Shown here piece after piece: positions 52,603 to 61,483 of a DNA stretch of 64,000 bases (the first letter of the stretch is position 1; each line of letters begins with the position of its first letter). The notes beneath the pieces were generated by a model. That model was not told the DNA's origin and ran no database searches. It saw only the letters and a list, made by a program, of their open reading frames with translations. Both the position numbers and the translations under genes were made by a program. The stretch comes from Bradyrhizobium archetypum (GTDB lineage Bacteria > Pseudomonadota > Alphaproteobacteria > Rhizobiales > Xanthobacteraceae): contig NZ_JAAVLW010000006.1 in NCBI RefSeq assembly GCF_013114835.1, positions 469,486-533,485 of the forward strand, read 5' to 3'.

Positions 52603-52694
52603 ATACAAAGACACTGGCGCCGCTTGCTGTCAATCCTCATCGGCATTATGTTTCCGAAATACCGCCACTCCATGGGCAGCGCCGAACGAGGCAA

Positions 52695-53600
52695 ATGACC
52701 GAGGCCAGCAACCCCGAATCCGGATTTCTCGAGCAGCTCGGCCAGCGTGTGCGCACCATGCGCGCCCTTCGCGGCATGTCGCGAAAGGTGCTGGCCAAGG
52801 TATCGGGAATTTCCGAGCGCTACATCGCGCAACTCGAGAGCGGCAAGGGCAATGTCTCGATCGTGCTGCTCAGGCGCGTGTCGAATGCAATGGGCGCCCA
52901 TCTCGAGGACCTGATTCCGTCCGCCGAGCCGGCGCCCGATTGGGCTGTTATCCGCGATCTCCTGCGCAAGGCAACGCCTGCGCAGATCGCGCAAGCCAAG
53001 GATGCACTCGCCGGCGGCGGTGCGGCGGCGCAGCGGCGCATCTCGTTCTCCGGCATCGCGCTGATCGGCCTGCGCGGCGCCGGCAAATCCACGCTCGGCA
53101 GGATGCTCGCCAAGAAAATCGGCTGGAAGTTCGTCGAGCTCAACAAGGAGGTCGAGGCGCAGAACGGCCTGTCCGTCGCCGAGATCATCGCACTCTACGG
53201 CCAGGAAGGCTTTCGCCGCATGGAGCAGGCGGCGCTGAGCCAATTGCTGGCGCGAAAGGAGTTGATGGTGCTGGCAACCGGCGGCGGCATCGTCTCCGAG
53301 CCTTTGACCTTCGATCTGATCCTGTCGTCGTTCTACACGATCTGGATCAAGGCCGATCCGGAAGAGCACATGGCCCGTGTCCGCGGCCAGGGCGATCTGC
53401 GCCCGATGGCGGACGATCGCTCCGCTATGGCCGAATTGCGCAACATCCTGATCAGCCGCGAGCCGCTCTACGCCCGCGCCTCCGCCGTGGTCGACACCGC
53501 AGGGCTTTCCGTCGACGCGGCGGCTGCGCGCTTAAGCGATGCGGTGACGCCCGTACTCCACGACAAGCACGCATTCGGCCTGCGTAGCGCGGTCTCCTGA
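52695..53600 (+). CDS. boxR: BoxR-type regulator with shikimate-kinase-like domain
   Basis: From MTEASNPESGFLEQLGQRV the product is 301 residues. Residues about 15-75 are an XRE-type helix-turn-helix (RGMSRKVLAKVSGISERYIAQLESGKGN). The C-terminal part is shikimate-kinase-like: Walker A GLRGAGKST, then LATGGGIVSEPLTFDLIL. This fusion is the hallmark of BzdR/BoxR, which bind benzoyl-CoA in the kinase-like domain and repress box genes until it accumulates. Divergent from bclA. The start lacks a strong ribosome site; upstream in-frame starts lie in the control region. Confidence 0.93.
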   Translation: MTEASNPESGFLEQLGQRVRTMRALRGMSRKVLAKVSGISERYIAQLESGKGNVSIVLLRRVSNAMGAHLEDLIPSAEPAPDWAVIRDLLRKATPAQIAQAKDALAGGGAAAQRRISFSGIALIGLRGAGKSTLGRMLAKKIGWKFVELNKEVEAQNGLSVAEIIALYGQEGFRRMEQAALSQLLARKELMVLATGGGIVSEPLTFDLILSSFYTIWIKADPEEHMARVRGQGDLRPMADDRSAMAELRNILISREPLYARASAVVDTAGLSVDAAAARLSDAVTPVLHDKHAFGLRSAVS

Positions 53601-53786
53601 TTTCTTTTTAAGTTAAGAGGGCGCTATCGGTAAACGCCTGTCTTCGGCCCGGCCGAGGGCGCGCGGTTGTGGTTGCATCCGAAAGCTAGCGCTACCGTTA
53701 ACCAGCTGCACAATTTTCATGCGAGTGACGACTGCAATACATCCTATAGGGGTGTTACCAAAGCGTTAAACGCATGGGGGACAATC

Positions 53787-53890
53787 ATGCTGGAGCGCCG
53801 TCAACACCCGAGAAGCCGCGTCTATTACGGCGGAACGGCGCGATGCTGAGCGGGATGATGCCGGCGGAAGTGACCGCGATCGCCGCATAA
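53787..53890 (+). pseudogene. Remnant of a PilZ-domain gene
   Basis: The open frame MLERRQHPRSRVYYGG is the typical N-terminus of small rhizobial PilZ (c-di-GMP-binding) proteins with the RxxxR site, but it stops after 20 codons at 53849. Only about 95 bases remain before the IclR gene end, so the rest of the domain is deleted or replaced. A good ribosome site (GGGGGAC) precedes the ATG. The rest of 53601-53943 has no gene; a half family B repeat lies near 53900-53930. Confidence 0.55.
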
Positions 53891-53943
53891 CGGATGTATG
53901 CTTCGCTTCGCTCGCAATGACGATGGAGATGACGTTGCTCCCA

Positions 53944-54735
53944 TCACACCAGCAGCGACTTGACCGAGGCCGCGGTGTCGCGCAATCGCGGCAGGAAGCG
54001 CTCGACCATCTCGGCGGCGGAGACGCGGTCGACATGCGCGCCCATATTGATGGCGGCGACGATTGCGCCGTCATAGCGGCGGACCGGCACGGAGACCGAA
54101 CGAAATCCCGGCTCGGCTTCGCGATCGACCAGCGAATAGCCCTGTGCGCGATCGGCGATGATCGTCTTCAGCAGCCGTTTTTTGTCGGTCACGGTAAACG
54201 GCGTCAGCGGGGTAAGCTCCATCCGTTCCAGCGCGGCGGCCAGTTCGTCATCCGGGAGCCGCGACAGTAGGACGCGACCGACCGAGGTGCAGAACGCCGG
54301 CAGGCGATAGCCGATATCGATGCCTGACGAGAATATCCGCGTCGGGCTGGCGCGCGCGATGAAGACGACGTCGTTGCCGTCGAGGATCGCCATCGACGAG
54401 ATTTCCTGCGCCTCACTGGACAATCGATCAAGCGCCGGCTGCAGCACCGAGACGACATGGTTGGAGGCGAGATAGCTTGATGCCAGCGCCAGCACGCGCG
54501 GCGTCAGGCGGAACAGCTTGCCGTCACTTGCGACAAAGCCGGCGCGCTCGAGCGTGAAAAGGATGCGCCGCGCGGTCGCGCGCGGCAGCTCAGCCGCCTT
54601 GGCGAGGTCGCTAAGCGTCATCGGCTGGCGGCTGCCTCCAAATATTTCGAGCACGCGCAGCCCGCGGTCGAGGCTTTCGATGAAATCGGTCGCGCCGCGG
54701 TTGTCTGCGTCCGCCGCGCGCTTAAGCTTGGGCAT
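53944..54735 (-). CDS. IclR family transcriptional regulator (PcaR/PobR branch)
   Basis: From MPKLKRAADADNRGATDF the product is 263 residues. A winged helix (ESLDRGLRVLEIFGGSRQPMTLSDLAKAAELPRATARRILFTLERAGFV) is followed by the IclR effector domain (FARAS..., SSGIDIGYRLPAFCTSVGRVLLS). The sequence style matches PcaR/PcaU/PobR, regulators of aromatic catabolism. It is divergent from the Rieske gene, with a 4-7-4 inverted repeat in the 92-base gap, so the Rieske and GS-like genes are its probable targets. Confidence 0.88.
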   Translation of the reverse strand: MPKLKRAADADNRGATDFIESLDRGLRVLEIFGGSRQPMTLSDLAKAAELPRATARRILFTLERAGFVASDGKLFRLTPRVLALASSYLASNHVVSVLQPALDRLSSEAQEISSMAILDGNDVVFIARASPTRIFSSGIDIGYRLPAFCTSVGRVLLSRLPDDELAAALERMELTPLTPFTVTDKKRLLKTIIADRAQGYSLVDREAEPGFRSVSVPVRRYDGAIVAAINMGAHVDRVSAAEMVERFLPRLRDTAASVKSLLV

Positions 54736-54791
54736 CGCCGCCTCCATAATCCGCTTGCCTCACGCCCAGCCTACGTTAAAATCGCACAGAA

Positions 54792-54806
54792 GTTCAATAG
54801 GCGAAC
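54792..54806. promoter_or_regulatory. Putative IclR operator before the Rieske gene
   Basis: GTTC-AATAGGC-GAAC is an inverted repeat resembling the GTTCGATAAT-type half sites of PcaU/PobR regulators. An ATCGCAC word lies 11 bases to the left. It sits between the divergent IclR and Rieske starts. Confidence 0.45.
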
Positions 54807-54827
54807 AAATCTGTCGGAGGCCTCGCC

Positions 54828-56186
54828 ATGATGAGCCAGGAGCAGAACGACCTGATCACCCGCACCGGTCGCAAGGACCCCTGCGGCAAGCTGATGCGGA
54901 TGTATTGGCAACCGGCGGCGCTGGTCGACGAATTGCAAGGGCCGCGGCCGGTTCGCCCGGTAAAGCTGCTCGGCGAAAACCTCGTGCTGTTTCGCGACGA
55001 ACAAGGCCGCTATGGCCTGATCGACCGCCACTGCGCGCATCGCGGCGCCGACCTCGCCTTCGGGCGGCTCGAGAACGGCGGCCTGCGCTGCGCCTTCCAT
55101 GGCTGGCTGTTCGACGTCTCAGGCCAATGCCTGGAGGCACCCGCGGAGCCCAAGGATTCGAAGCTGTGCCAGGGCATCAGGCAGCGCTCCTACCCCGTGG
55201 TCGAGAAGAGCGGCATTCTCTGGGCCTTTCTCGGCGAGGGCGAGCCGCCGGCGTTTCCGGAGATCGACTGCTTCGTCGCGCCCGACAGCCATACCTTTAC
55301 GTTCAAAGGCCATATCAATTGCAACTGGCTGCAGGCGCTGGAAGTCGGCATCGATCCAGCCCACGCCTCGTTCCTGCATCGCTTCTTCGAGGACGAGGAC
55401 ACCTCGACGGCCTATGGCAAGCAATTCCGCGGCGCCTCCGCCGGAAGCGACATGCCGATGACCAGGATCTTGCGCGAATACGACAACCCGATCATCAATG
55501 TCGAGCACACCGAATACGGCCTGCGCCTGATCGCGCTGCGCGAACTCGACGAAGAGCGGACGCATGTGCGCGTCACCAACCAGCTCTTCCCGCACGGCTT
55601 TGTCATCCCGATGAGCACGGAGATGACGATCACGCAGTGGCACGTGCCGATCGATGACGAGAACTGCTACTGGTACGCGATCTTCACCTCCTACACGACT
55701 CCGGTCGACAAGAAGAAGATGCGCGACCAGCGCCTCGAACTGTACGAGTTGCCCGACTACAAATCGCGCAAGAACAAGAGCAACGATTACGGCTTCGATC
55801 CACACGAACAGGCGACCGCGACCTACACCGGCATGGGGACCGACATCAATGTCCACGACCAGTGGGCGGTGGAGTCGATGGGCCCGATCCAGGACCGCAC
55901 CAACGAGCATCTCGGCCAGTCCGACAAGGCGATCGTGCAGTATCGCCGCCTCTTGCGGCAGGAGATCGAAAAGGTGGTCGGCGGCGCAAAGCCGATGCTG
56001 TTCCTGGACGCGGCGCATGCGCGCTCGATTCAGGGCCCGGCGACGATGGACGGCATCGGGCCGACGTTAGGCTGGGAAATCTACTGGATGGAAGTCGACG
56101 TCAAGCGCCGCCGCGGTGCGCCGTGGGCTGCGCCGGTGCCGGCGGAGATTGCGGGAAAGGTTACGCATCTGACGGCGGCGGAGTGA
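54828..56186 (+). CDS. Rieske non-haem iron oxygenase, alpha subunit (phthalate-dioxygenase-like)
   Basis: A 452-residue oxygenase with the Rieske cluster site CAHRGADLAFGRLENGGLRCAFHGW (CxH and CxxH, about 66-90) and a catalytic-domain iron site EVGIDPAHASFLHRFF (Asp/His). The long single-subunit form fits phthalate dioxygenase and O-demethylase relatives that use a separate flavin-ferredoxin reductase; none is adjacent. The next gene, a GS-like ligase, is 124 bases downstream. Substrate is unknown; the IclR neighbour and box cluster suggest an aromatic. Two ATG codons open the frame. Confidence 0.87.
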   Translation: MMSQEQNDLITRTGRKDPCGKLMRMYWQPAALVDELQGPRPVRPVKLLGENLVLFRDEQGRYGLIDRHCAHRGADLAFGRLENGGLRCAFHGWLFDVSGQCLEAPAEPKDSKLCQGIRQRSYPVVEKSGILWAFLGEGEPPAFPEIDCFVAPDSHTFTFKGHINCNWLQALEVGIDPAHASFLHRFFEDEDTSTAYGKQFRGASAGSDMPMTRILREYDNPIINVEHTEYGLRLIALRELDEERTHVRVTNQLFPHGFVIPMSTEMTITQWHVPIDDENCYWYAIFTSYTTPVDKKKMRDQRLELYELPDYKSRKNKSNDYGFDPHEQATATYTGMGTDINVHDQWAVESMGPIQDRTNEHLGQSDKAIVQYRRLLRQEIEKVVGGAKPMLFLDAAHARSIQGPATMDGIGPTLGWEIYWMEVDVKRRRGAPWAAPVPAEIAGKVTHLTAAE

Positions 56187-56197
56187 TGATCTCTCCA

Positions 56198-56283
56198 CCG
56201 TCATTGCGAGCGCAGCGGAGCAATCCACGCCTCAATGCAAGGATAGATGGATTGCTTCGTCGCTTCGCTCCTTGCAATGACGC
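56198..56283. repeat. Intergenic palindromic repeat, family B (copy 3)
   Basis: CCGTCATTGCGAGCGCAGCG at the left and GCTCCTTGCAATGACGCGG at the right, with AGCAATCCACGCC and GATGGATTGCTTCG inside. It lies between the Rieske and GS-like genes, which are on the same strand. Confidence 0.78.
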
Positions 56284-56310
56284 GGTAGGTTCAAGCGAGC
56301 TTTCGGGGGA

Positions 56311-57753
56311 TTGGCGTTGAGTTTCGTTAAACGTCACGGGCTCTGGTCTGGGGAGCAGCAGGAGGCGGCGAGCCGCCTGCGCAAAATCGTCGAAGAGAAG
56401 AATCTCGAAGTCATCCGACTGTCGTTCCCCGACCAGCACGGTATCCTGCGCGGCAAGGCGCTGATCGCGAGTGAAGCGCTTGCCTCGCTGGAGAGCGGTT
56501 GCTCGATCACCACAACGATGCTCGCCAAGGACACCTCGCACAAGACGGTGTTTCCGGTGTTCACATCGGGCGGCGGCTTCGGCATGAAGGAGATGGAAGG
56601 CGCCGCCGACGTGCTGATGGTGGCTGACCCCGCTACCTTCCGCGTACTGCCCTGGGCGCCGACCACGGGCCTTCTGCTCTGCGACCTCTATTTCAACGAC
56701 GGCCGCCCCGTGCCGTTCGCCACACGCCACCTCTATCGCAAGGTGCTCGATCAGTTGGCACAGCGCGGCTACGATTTTGTCGCGGGGCTCGAGGTCGAAT
56801 TCCATCTCTTCAAGCTCGACGATGCGCATATGGCGCCGGAAGACGCCGGCCAGCCCGGGCGGCCGCCGTCCGTCAGCCTGCTCTCGCACGGCTATCAATA
56901 TCTGACCGAGCAGCGTTACGACCAGATGGAGCCGGCGCTGGAAATCATCCGCCGCGACGTGCTGGCGCTCGGGCTTCCCCTGCGCTCGGTCGAGGTCGAG
57001 TTCGGGCCGAGCCAGTGCGAATTCACCTTCCAGCCGACCAAAGGATTGGTGCCCGCCGACAACATGGTGCTGTTCCGCTCGGCCGTGAAGCAGATCGCGC
57101 ATCGCCACGGCTATCACGCCACCTTCATGTGCCGGCCGAAACTGCCCAATGTATTCGCCTCCGGCTGGCATTTGCATCAATCGCTGGTCTCGCGCGCCAG
57201 CGGCGAGAATGCGTTCATGGCCAAGAATGGCAGCGAGCCGCTGAGCCCGTTCGCCAGGCACTACCTGGCGGGCCTGCTGGAGCACGCCCGCGCCTCCACC
57301 GTGTTCACGACGCCGACCATCAACGGCTACAAGCGCTACCGCTCCTATTCGCTAGCGCCCGATCGCGCAATCTGGGGCCGCGACAATCGCGGCGTCATGA
57401 TCCGCGTGCTCGGCGGACCCAATGATGCCGCGACGCGGCTTGAAAACCGCATCGGCGAGCCGGCAGCCAACCCGTATCTCTACATGGCCTCGCAGATTCT
57501 CTCCGGCCTCGACGGCGTCGACCGCGAGCTCGATCCGGAGCCGTCGGCCGATACGCCGTACGAGACCAAGGCCGCGCTATTGCCAAAGAGCCTTCGCGAA
57601 GCAGTCTTCGCGCTGCAGGACGACCCGTTCTTCCGGCAGGCACTGGGCGCAGAATTCGTGGATTATTACGTCCACATCAAGAACGCGGAGATCGAGCGCT
57701 TTCAGGCCGAAGTGTCGGACTGGGAGCACCGCGAATATTTCGAGATGTTTTGA
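56311..57753 (+). CDS. Glutamine-synthetase family ligase (gamma-glutamylamide type)
   Basis: A 480-residue GS-fold protein. Metal and substrate motifs: GLEVEFHLFKLD, EVEFGPSQCEFTFQP, GWHLHQSLVSR, NGYKRYRSYSLAPDRAIWGRDNRG, RLENRIGEPAANPYLYMA. The adenylylation region of GlnA is absent, and it is of the GlnT/PuuA/TdnQ class, which joins glutamate to amines (ethanolamine, putrescine, aniline). There is no ATG: TTG at 56311 or 56317, behind GGGGGA, is the start. Follows the Rieske gene, suggesting sequential handling of an aromatic amine. Convergent with livF. Confidence 0.85.
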   Translation: MALSFVKRHGLWSGEQQEAASRLRKIVEEKNLEVIRLSFPDQHGILRGKALIASEALASLESGCSITTTMLAKDTSHKTVFPVFTSGGGFGMKEMEGAADVLMVADPATFRVLPWAPTTGLLLCDLYFNDGRPVPFATRHLYRKVLDQLAQRGYDFVAGLEVEFHLFKLDDAHMAPEDAGQPGRPPSVSLLSHGYQYLTEQRYDQMEPALEIIRRDVLALGLPLRSVEVEFGPSQCEFTFQPTKGLVPADNMVLFRSAVKQIAHRHGYHATFMCRPKLPNVFASGWHLHQSLVSRASGENAFMAKNGSEPLSPFARHYLAGLLEHARASTVFTTPTINGYKRYRSYSLAPDRAIWGRDNRGVMIRVLGGPNDAATRLENRIGEPAANPYLYMASQILSGLDGVDRELDPEPSADTPYETKAALLPKSLREAVFALQDDPFFRQALGAEFVDYYVHIKNAEIERFQAEVSDWEHREYFEMF

Positions 57754-57766
57754 GGGGGCCATTCTC

Positions 57767-57891
57767 TCGTCGTCCCGGCGAACGCCGCGACCCATGACCA
57801 CAAACGTTAGTGTTTACGACAGGTGGTCGAACAGCGTTCCTTGAATCGATAGATCACGCGGTATGGGTCCGGGCGTTCGCCGCGACGACGA
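57767..57891. repeat. Intergenic palindromic repeat, family A (copy 5)
   Basis: TCGTCGTCCCGGCGAACGCC at the left and GGCGTTCGCCGCGACGACGA at the right are inverted, continued by GACCCATGACC/GGTATGGGTCC. Lies between the convergent GS-like and livF genes. Confidence 0.82.
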
Positions 57892-57904
57892 GAGAGAGAG
57901 AGAG
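57890..57904. repeat. GA dinucleotide run
   Basis: Seven GA units in a row end 3 bases before the livF stop codon, at the edge of the family A repeat. Such runs can vary in length by slippage. Confidence 0.7.
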
Positions 57905-57907
57905 AGG

Positions 57908-58613
<706 letters not shown>

Positions 58614-58621
<8 letters not shown>

Positions 58622-59393
58622 GACGCGTCACCGCATGTTGCTCGCCGAGATAGGCGCGCTTGACTTCCTCATTGTTCCTGATCGCGTCCGGATCGCCTGA
58701 GGCGATGACACGGCCGTAGACCAGCACCGTGATGCGGTCGGCCAGCGCGAACACCGCCTCCATGTCATGCTCGACCAGCACGATGGTGACTTCCTTTCGC
58801 AACTCTTTCAGCAACGCCACCATGCGCGCCGATTCGGTGACGCCGAGGCCGGCCATCGGCTCGTCGAGCAACAGCAATTTGGGTTTGGTCGCGAGCGCCA
58901 CCGCGAGCTCGAGCTCGCGCTGTTCGCCGTGGCTGAGCTTCGACACCAGCACATCGGCGCGGTTGGCGAGCCCTACCCGGCTCAACGCCGCCTGCGCCGC
59001 GTCGCGCAGATGCTTCTCCTTGCGCGCCGCGCCCCAGAAGCGGAACGAGTGGCCGTCATGCGCCTGGGCTGCGAGCGCAACATTATCCGCCGCGGTGAAG
59101 TCCGGCAGCAGGCAGGTGATCTGGAATGAGCGCGCCAGCCCGAGCCGGCTACGTTGATAAGAAGGCAACCAGGTGACGTCGCGGCCGGCAAAATGAATAG
59201 TGCCGGAGTTCGGCATCAACTGCCCGGTCAATTGGCTGATCAGTGTCGTCTTGCCGGCGCCGTTCGGGCCGATGATGGCGTGCAGCTCGCCCGGAGCGAC
59301 GTCGAGCGACAGATTGTCGGTGGCCTTGATGCCGCCGAAGCTGCGGACCAGGTTTTCGACACGGAGCAAGGGTTCAGCCAAGGAATCAATCAC
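58614..59393 (-). CDS. livG: Branched-chain-type ABC transporter ATPase, LivG
   Basis: A 259-residue ATPase: Walker A GPNGAGKTTLISQLTG, LivG-type DVTWLPSYQRSRLGLARSFQI, signature LSHGEQRELELAVAL, Walker B LLLLDEPMAGLG and VEHDMEAVF. It overlaps livM by 8 bases and livF by 8, so all are one transcript. Confidence 0.95.
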
Positions 59394-60333
59394 GGGTCAC
59401 CCTCCCGAGCACGCCCATGATGCCGCCGCGCGCGAACAGCACGATCAGCAGCAAGAGCGGACCCATGATCAGGGCCCAGTATTCGGTGAACTGCGACAGC
59501 ACCTCTTCGAGCACGAGAAAGACGATGGTGCCGATCACGGGCCCGAACAGCGAGCCCATGCCGCCAAGGATCACCATCACCATGAGATCGCCGGAGCGGG
59601 TCCAGTACATCGTGGCCGGGCTGATGAAGTCGGTGTTGTTGGCGAGCAGCGCGCCGGCGAGGCCGCAGATCGTGCCTGATATGACGAAGCAGACGAGCTT
59701 AAAACGGTTGGCGTGAAAACCGATCGCCTGCATGCGCTGCTCGTTGGAGCGCACGCCCTGCACCACCATGCCGAAGCGCGAATTGACGATGCGCCAGATC
59801 AGATAGATGCCACCGAATAGGCAGGCGAGGCAGAGATAATAGAACTGCACGCGGTTAGAGAGATCGATGATACCGCCGAAATTGCTGCGCTTGTAGATCG
59901 TCAGCCCGTCGTCACCGCCATAGCGCGAGAGCCCTGAGGTGACGTAATAGGCCATCTGTGCGAAGGCGAGTGTGATCATGATGAAATAGACGCCGCGGGT
60001 GCGTAAGCTGAGCGCACCGATCACCAGCGCATAGAGCGCGGACACGGCGAGTGCGACCGGCCACTGGATGAAGCCGGAGCCGATTCCTTCATAGGCAAGG
60101 ATGCCCACCGCATAGCCGCCGATGCCGAGATAGGCGGCGTGGCCAAAACTCATCATGCCGCCATAGCCCATGATGAGATTGAGGCTGGCGGCAGCAAGCG
60201 CGAAGATGACGATGCGGGTGAACAGCGTCAGGATGAAGATGTTGCCTGATAGCGCCGAATAGGCCGGCAGCAGCAGCAAGCCAAGCGCTGTGAGCGCCAC
60301 CACGACGTTGCGGGCGTTGATTGGAGATTTCAT
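59386..60333 (-). CDS. livM: Branched-chain-type ABC transporter permease, LivM
   Basis: A 315-residue inner-membrane permease of about ten helices. Conserved segments: SLNLIMGYGGMMSFGHAAYLGIGGYA and GALLANNTDFISPATMYWTRSGDLMVMVILGGMGSLFGPVIG. The charge-poor GYGGMMSFGHAAY loop is diagnostic of LivM. It overlaps livH by 4 bases. Confidence 0.95.
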   Translation of the reverse strand: MKSPINARNVVVALTALGLLLLPAYSALSGNIFILTLFTRIVIFALAAASLNLIMGYGGMMSFGHAAYLGIGGYAVGILAYEGIGSGFIQWPVALAVSALYALVIGALSLRTRGVYFIMITLAFAQMAYYVTSGLSRYGGDDGLTIYKRSNFGGIIDLSNRVQFYYLCLACLFGGIYLIWRIVNSRFGMVVQGVRSNEQRMQAIGFHANRFKLVCFVISGTICGLAGALLANNTDFISPATMYWTRSGDLMVMVILGGMGSLFGPVIGTIVFLVLEEVLSQFTEYWALIMGPLLLLIVLFARGGIMGVLGRVTRD

Positions 60334-61247
60334 CGCTTGGCGGCCGGAAACAGACCCTCCGGACGAACCACCAGCACGATGGCCATCAGGAGATAGATCA
60401 GCATTGATGACAGCGCGGGCGCCGCGGTGGAGGCGGCGGCTGAACTCAGCACAGTGCGCAGGAGATCGGGCAGAAAGGCACGGCCGAGCGTATCGATCAG
60501 GCCGACGAAGATCGCGGCCATGAACGCGCCGCGAATCGAGCCGATGCCGCCGATCACGATGATGACGAAGGCGAGAATCAGAATGTTCTCGCCCATGCCG
60601 ATCTGCACGGTGAGGATCGGCGCCTGCATCAGCCCGGCAAGACCAGCGAGCGCGGCGCCAAGCCCGAACACCAGCGTGAACAGCAGCTTGATATTGATGC
60701 CGAGCGCGCCGATCATTTCGCGGTTCGAGGCGCCGGCGCGGATCAGCATGCCGATGCGGGTCTTCATCACAACGACATAGAGCAGCGCTGCGACCGCCAG
60801 CGCGACCGCGATGATCGACAGCCGGTAGGCCGGATAGAACACGCCGGGCACGATCTGCACCGGCACGGTGAGCCAGGCCGGCAGCGGCAGCGATAGACCT
60901 GCCGGGCCCCAGATCAAACGCACCGCGTCGTTGAAGAACAGGATCAGGCCGAAGGTCGCCAGCACCTGGTCGAGATGGTCGCGGCCGTAGAGATGCCGCA
61001 GCGCCACGAATTCAAGCGCAATGCCGAGCAGCAGCGTGGCGCCGAGCGCCATTAGGATACCCAGCACAAAACTGTTGGTCCAGGCCACGAAGGTCGCCGC
61101 GAAATAGGCGCCCATCATGTAGAGCGAGCCGTGCGCCAGATTGACGAAATCCATGATGCCGAACACCAGCGTCAAGCCGGCTGCCAGCAGGAACAGCAAG
61201 AGGCCGAACTGCAGGCCATTCAGCGATTGTTCTACGAGGACGAGCAT
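60330..61247 (-). CDS. livH: Branched-chain-type ABC transporter permease, LivH
   Basis: A 305-residue permease of about eight helices with LivH segments NGLQFGLLLFLLAAGLTLVFGIMDFVNLAHGSLYMMGAY and IIVIGGIGSIRGAFMAAIFVG. It follows the solute-binding gene after 236 bases containing hairpin repeats and leads livM. Confidence 0.95.
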   Translation of the reverse strand: MLVLVEQSLNGLQFGLLLFLLAAGLTLVFGIMDFVNLAHGSLYMMGAYFAATFVAWTNSFVLGILMALGATLLLGIALEFVALRHLYGRDHLDQVLATFGLILFFNDAVRLIWGPAGLSLPLPAWLTVPVQIVPGVFYPAYRLSIIAVALAVAALLYVVVMKTRIGMLIRAGASNREMIGALGINIKLLFTLVFGLGAALAGLAGLMQAPILTVQIGMGENILILAFVIIVIGGIGSIRGAFMAAIFVGLIDTLGRAFLPDLLRTVLSSAAASTAAPALSSMLIYLLMAIVLVVRPEGLFPAAKR

Positions 61248-61269
61248 GAATCCTAAACTCTGGGCCTAG

Positions 61270-61355
61270 CGCGGGATGACTCGTCATCCCGCTCTATGTC
61301 TACGATTTGGGCATGACCTTTCGGAAACCGGTTCCGACTTTTCCGGATCATGCCC
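61270..61355. repeat. Two hairpin repeats between the solute-binding and livH genes (family F)
   Basis: GCGGGATGAC-TC-GTCATCCCGC (61270-61291) is a perfect 10-bp inverted repeat. A second unit, GGGCATGA to TCATGCCC (61308-61355) with an inner CGGAAACCGGTTCCG, is a REP-type unit common in Rhizobiales. Both lie downstream of the solute-binding gene, so they may stabilise its RNA or limit read-through to livH. The rest of 61248-61483 holds only GGGCGGATGA/GATCATGC-type inverted words. Confidence 0.7.
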
Positions 61356-61483
61356 TAACAAAACAGCGGCAGCACATCTGCGCCGCCGCCATTTTTCTTG
61401 TTGGGCGGATGATCTGTCGCAAACCGTCCCCGGGTCAAGCCCGGGAGCGGGTCCGCCCGATCATGCACCGGCCATGCCAACCA

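Noticed and set aside
53667..53849. A complete 60-residue gene
   Set aside because: Only the final 20 codons resemble a protein (PilZ start) and a ribosome site precedes the internal ATG, so a pseudogene remnant is the better reading.
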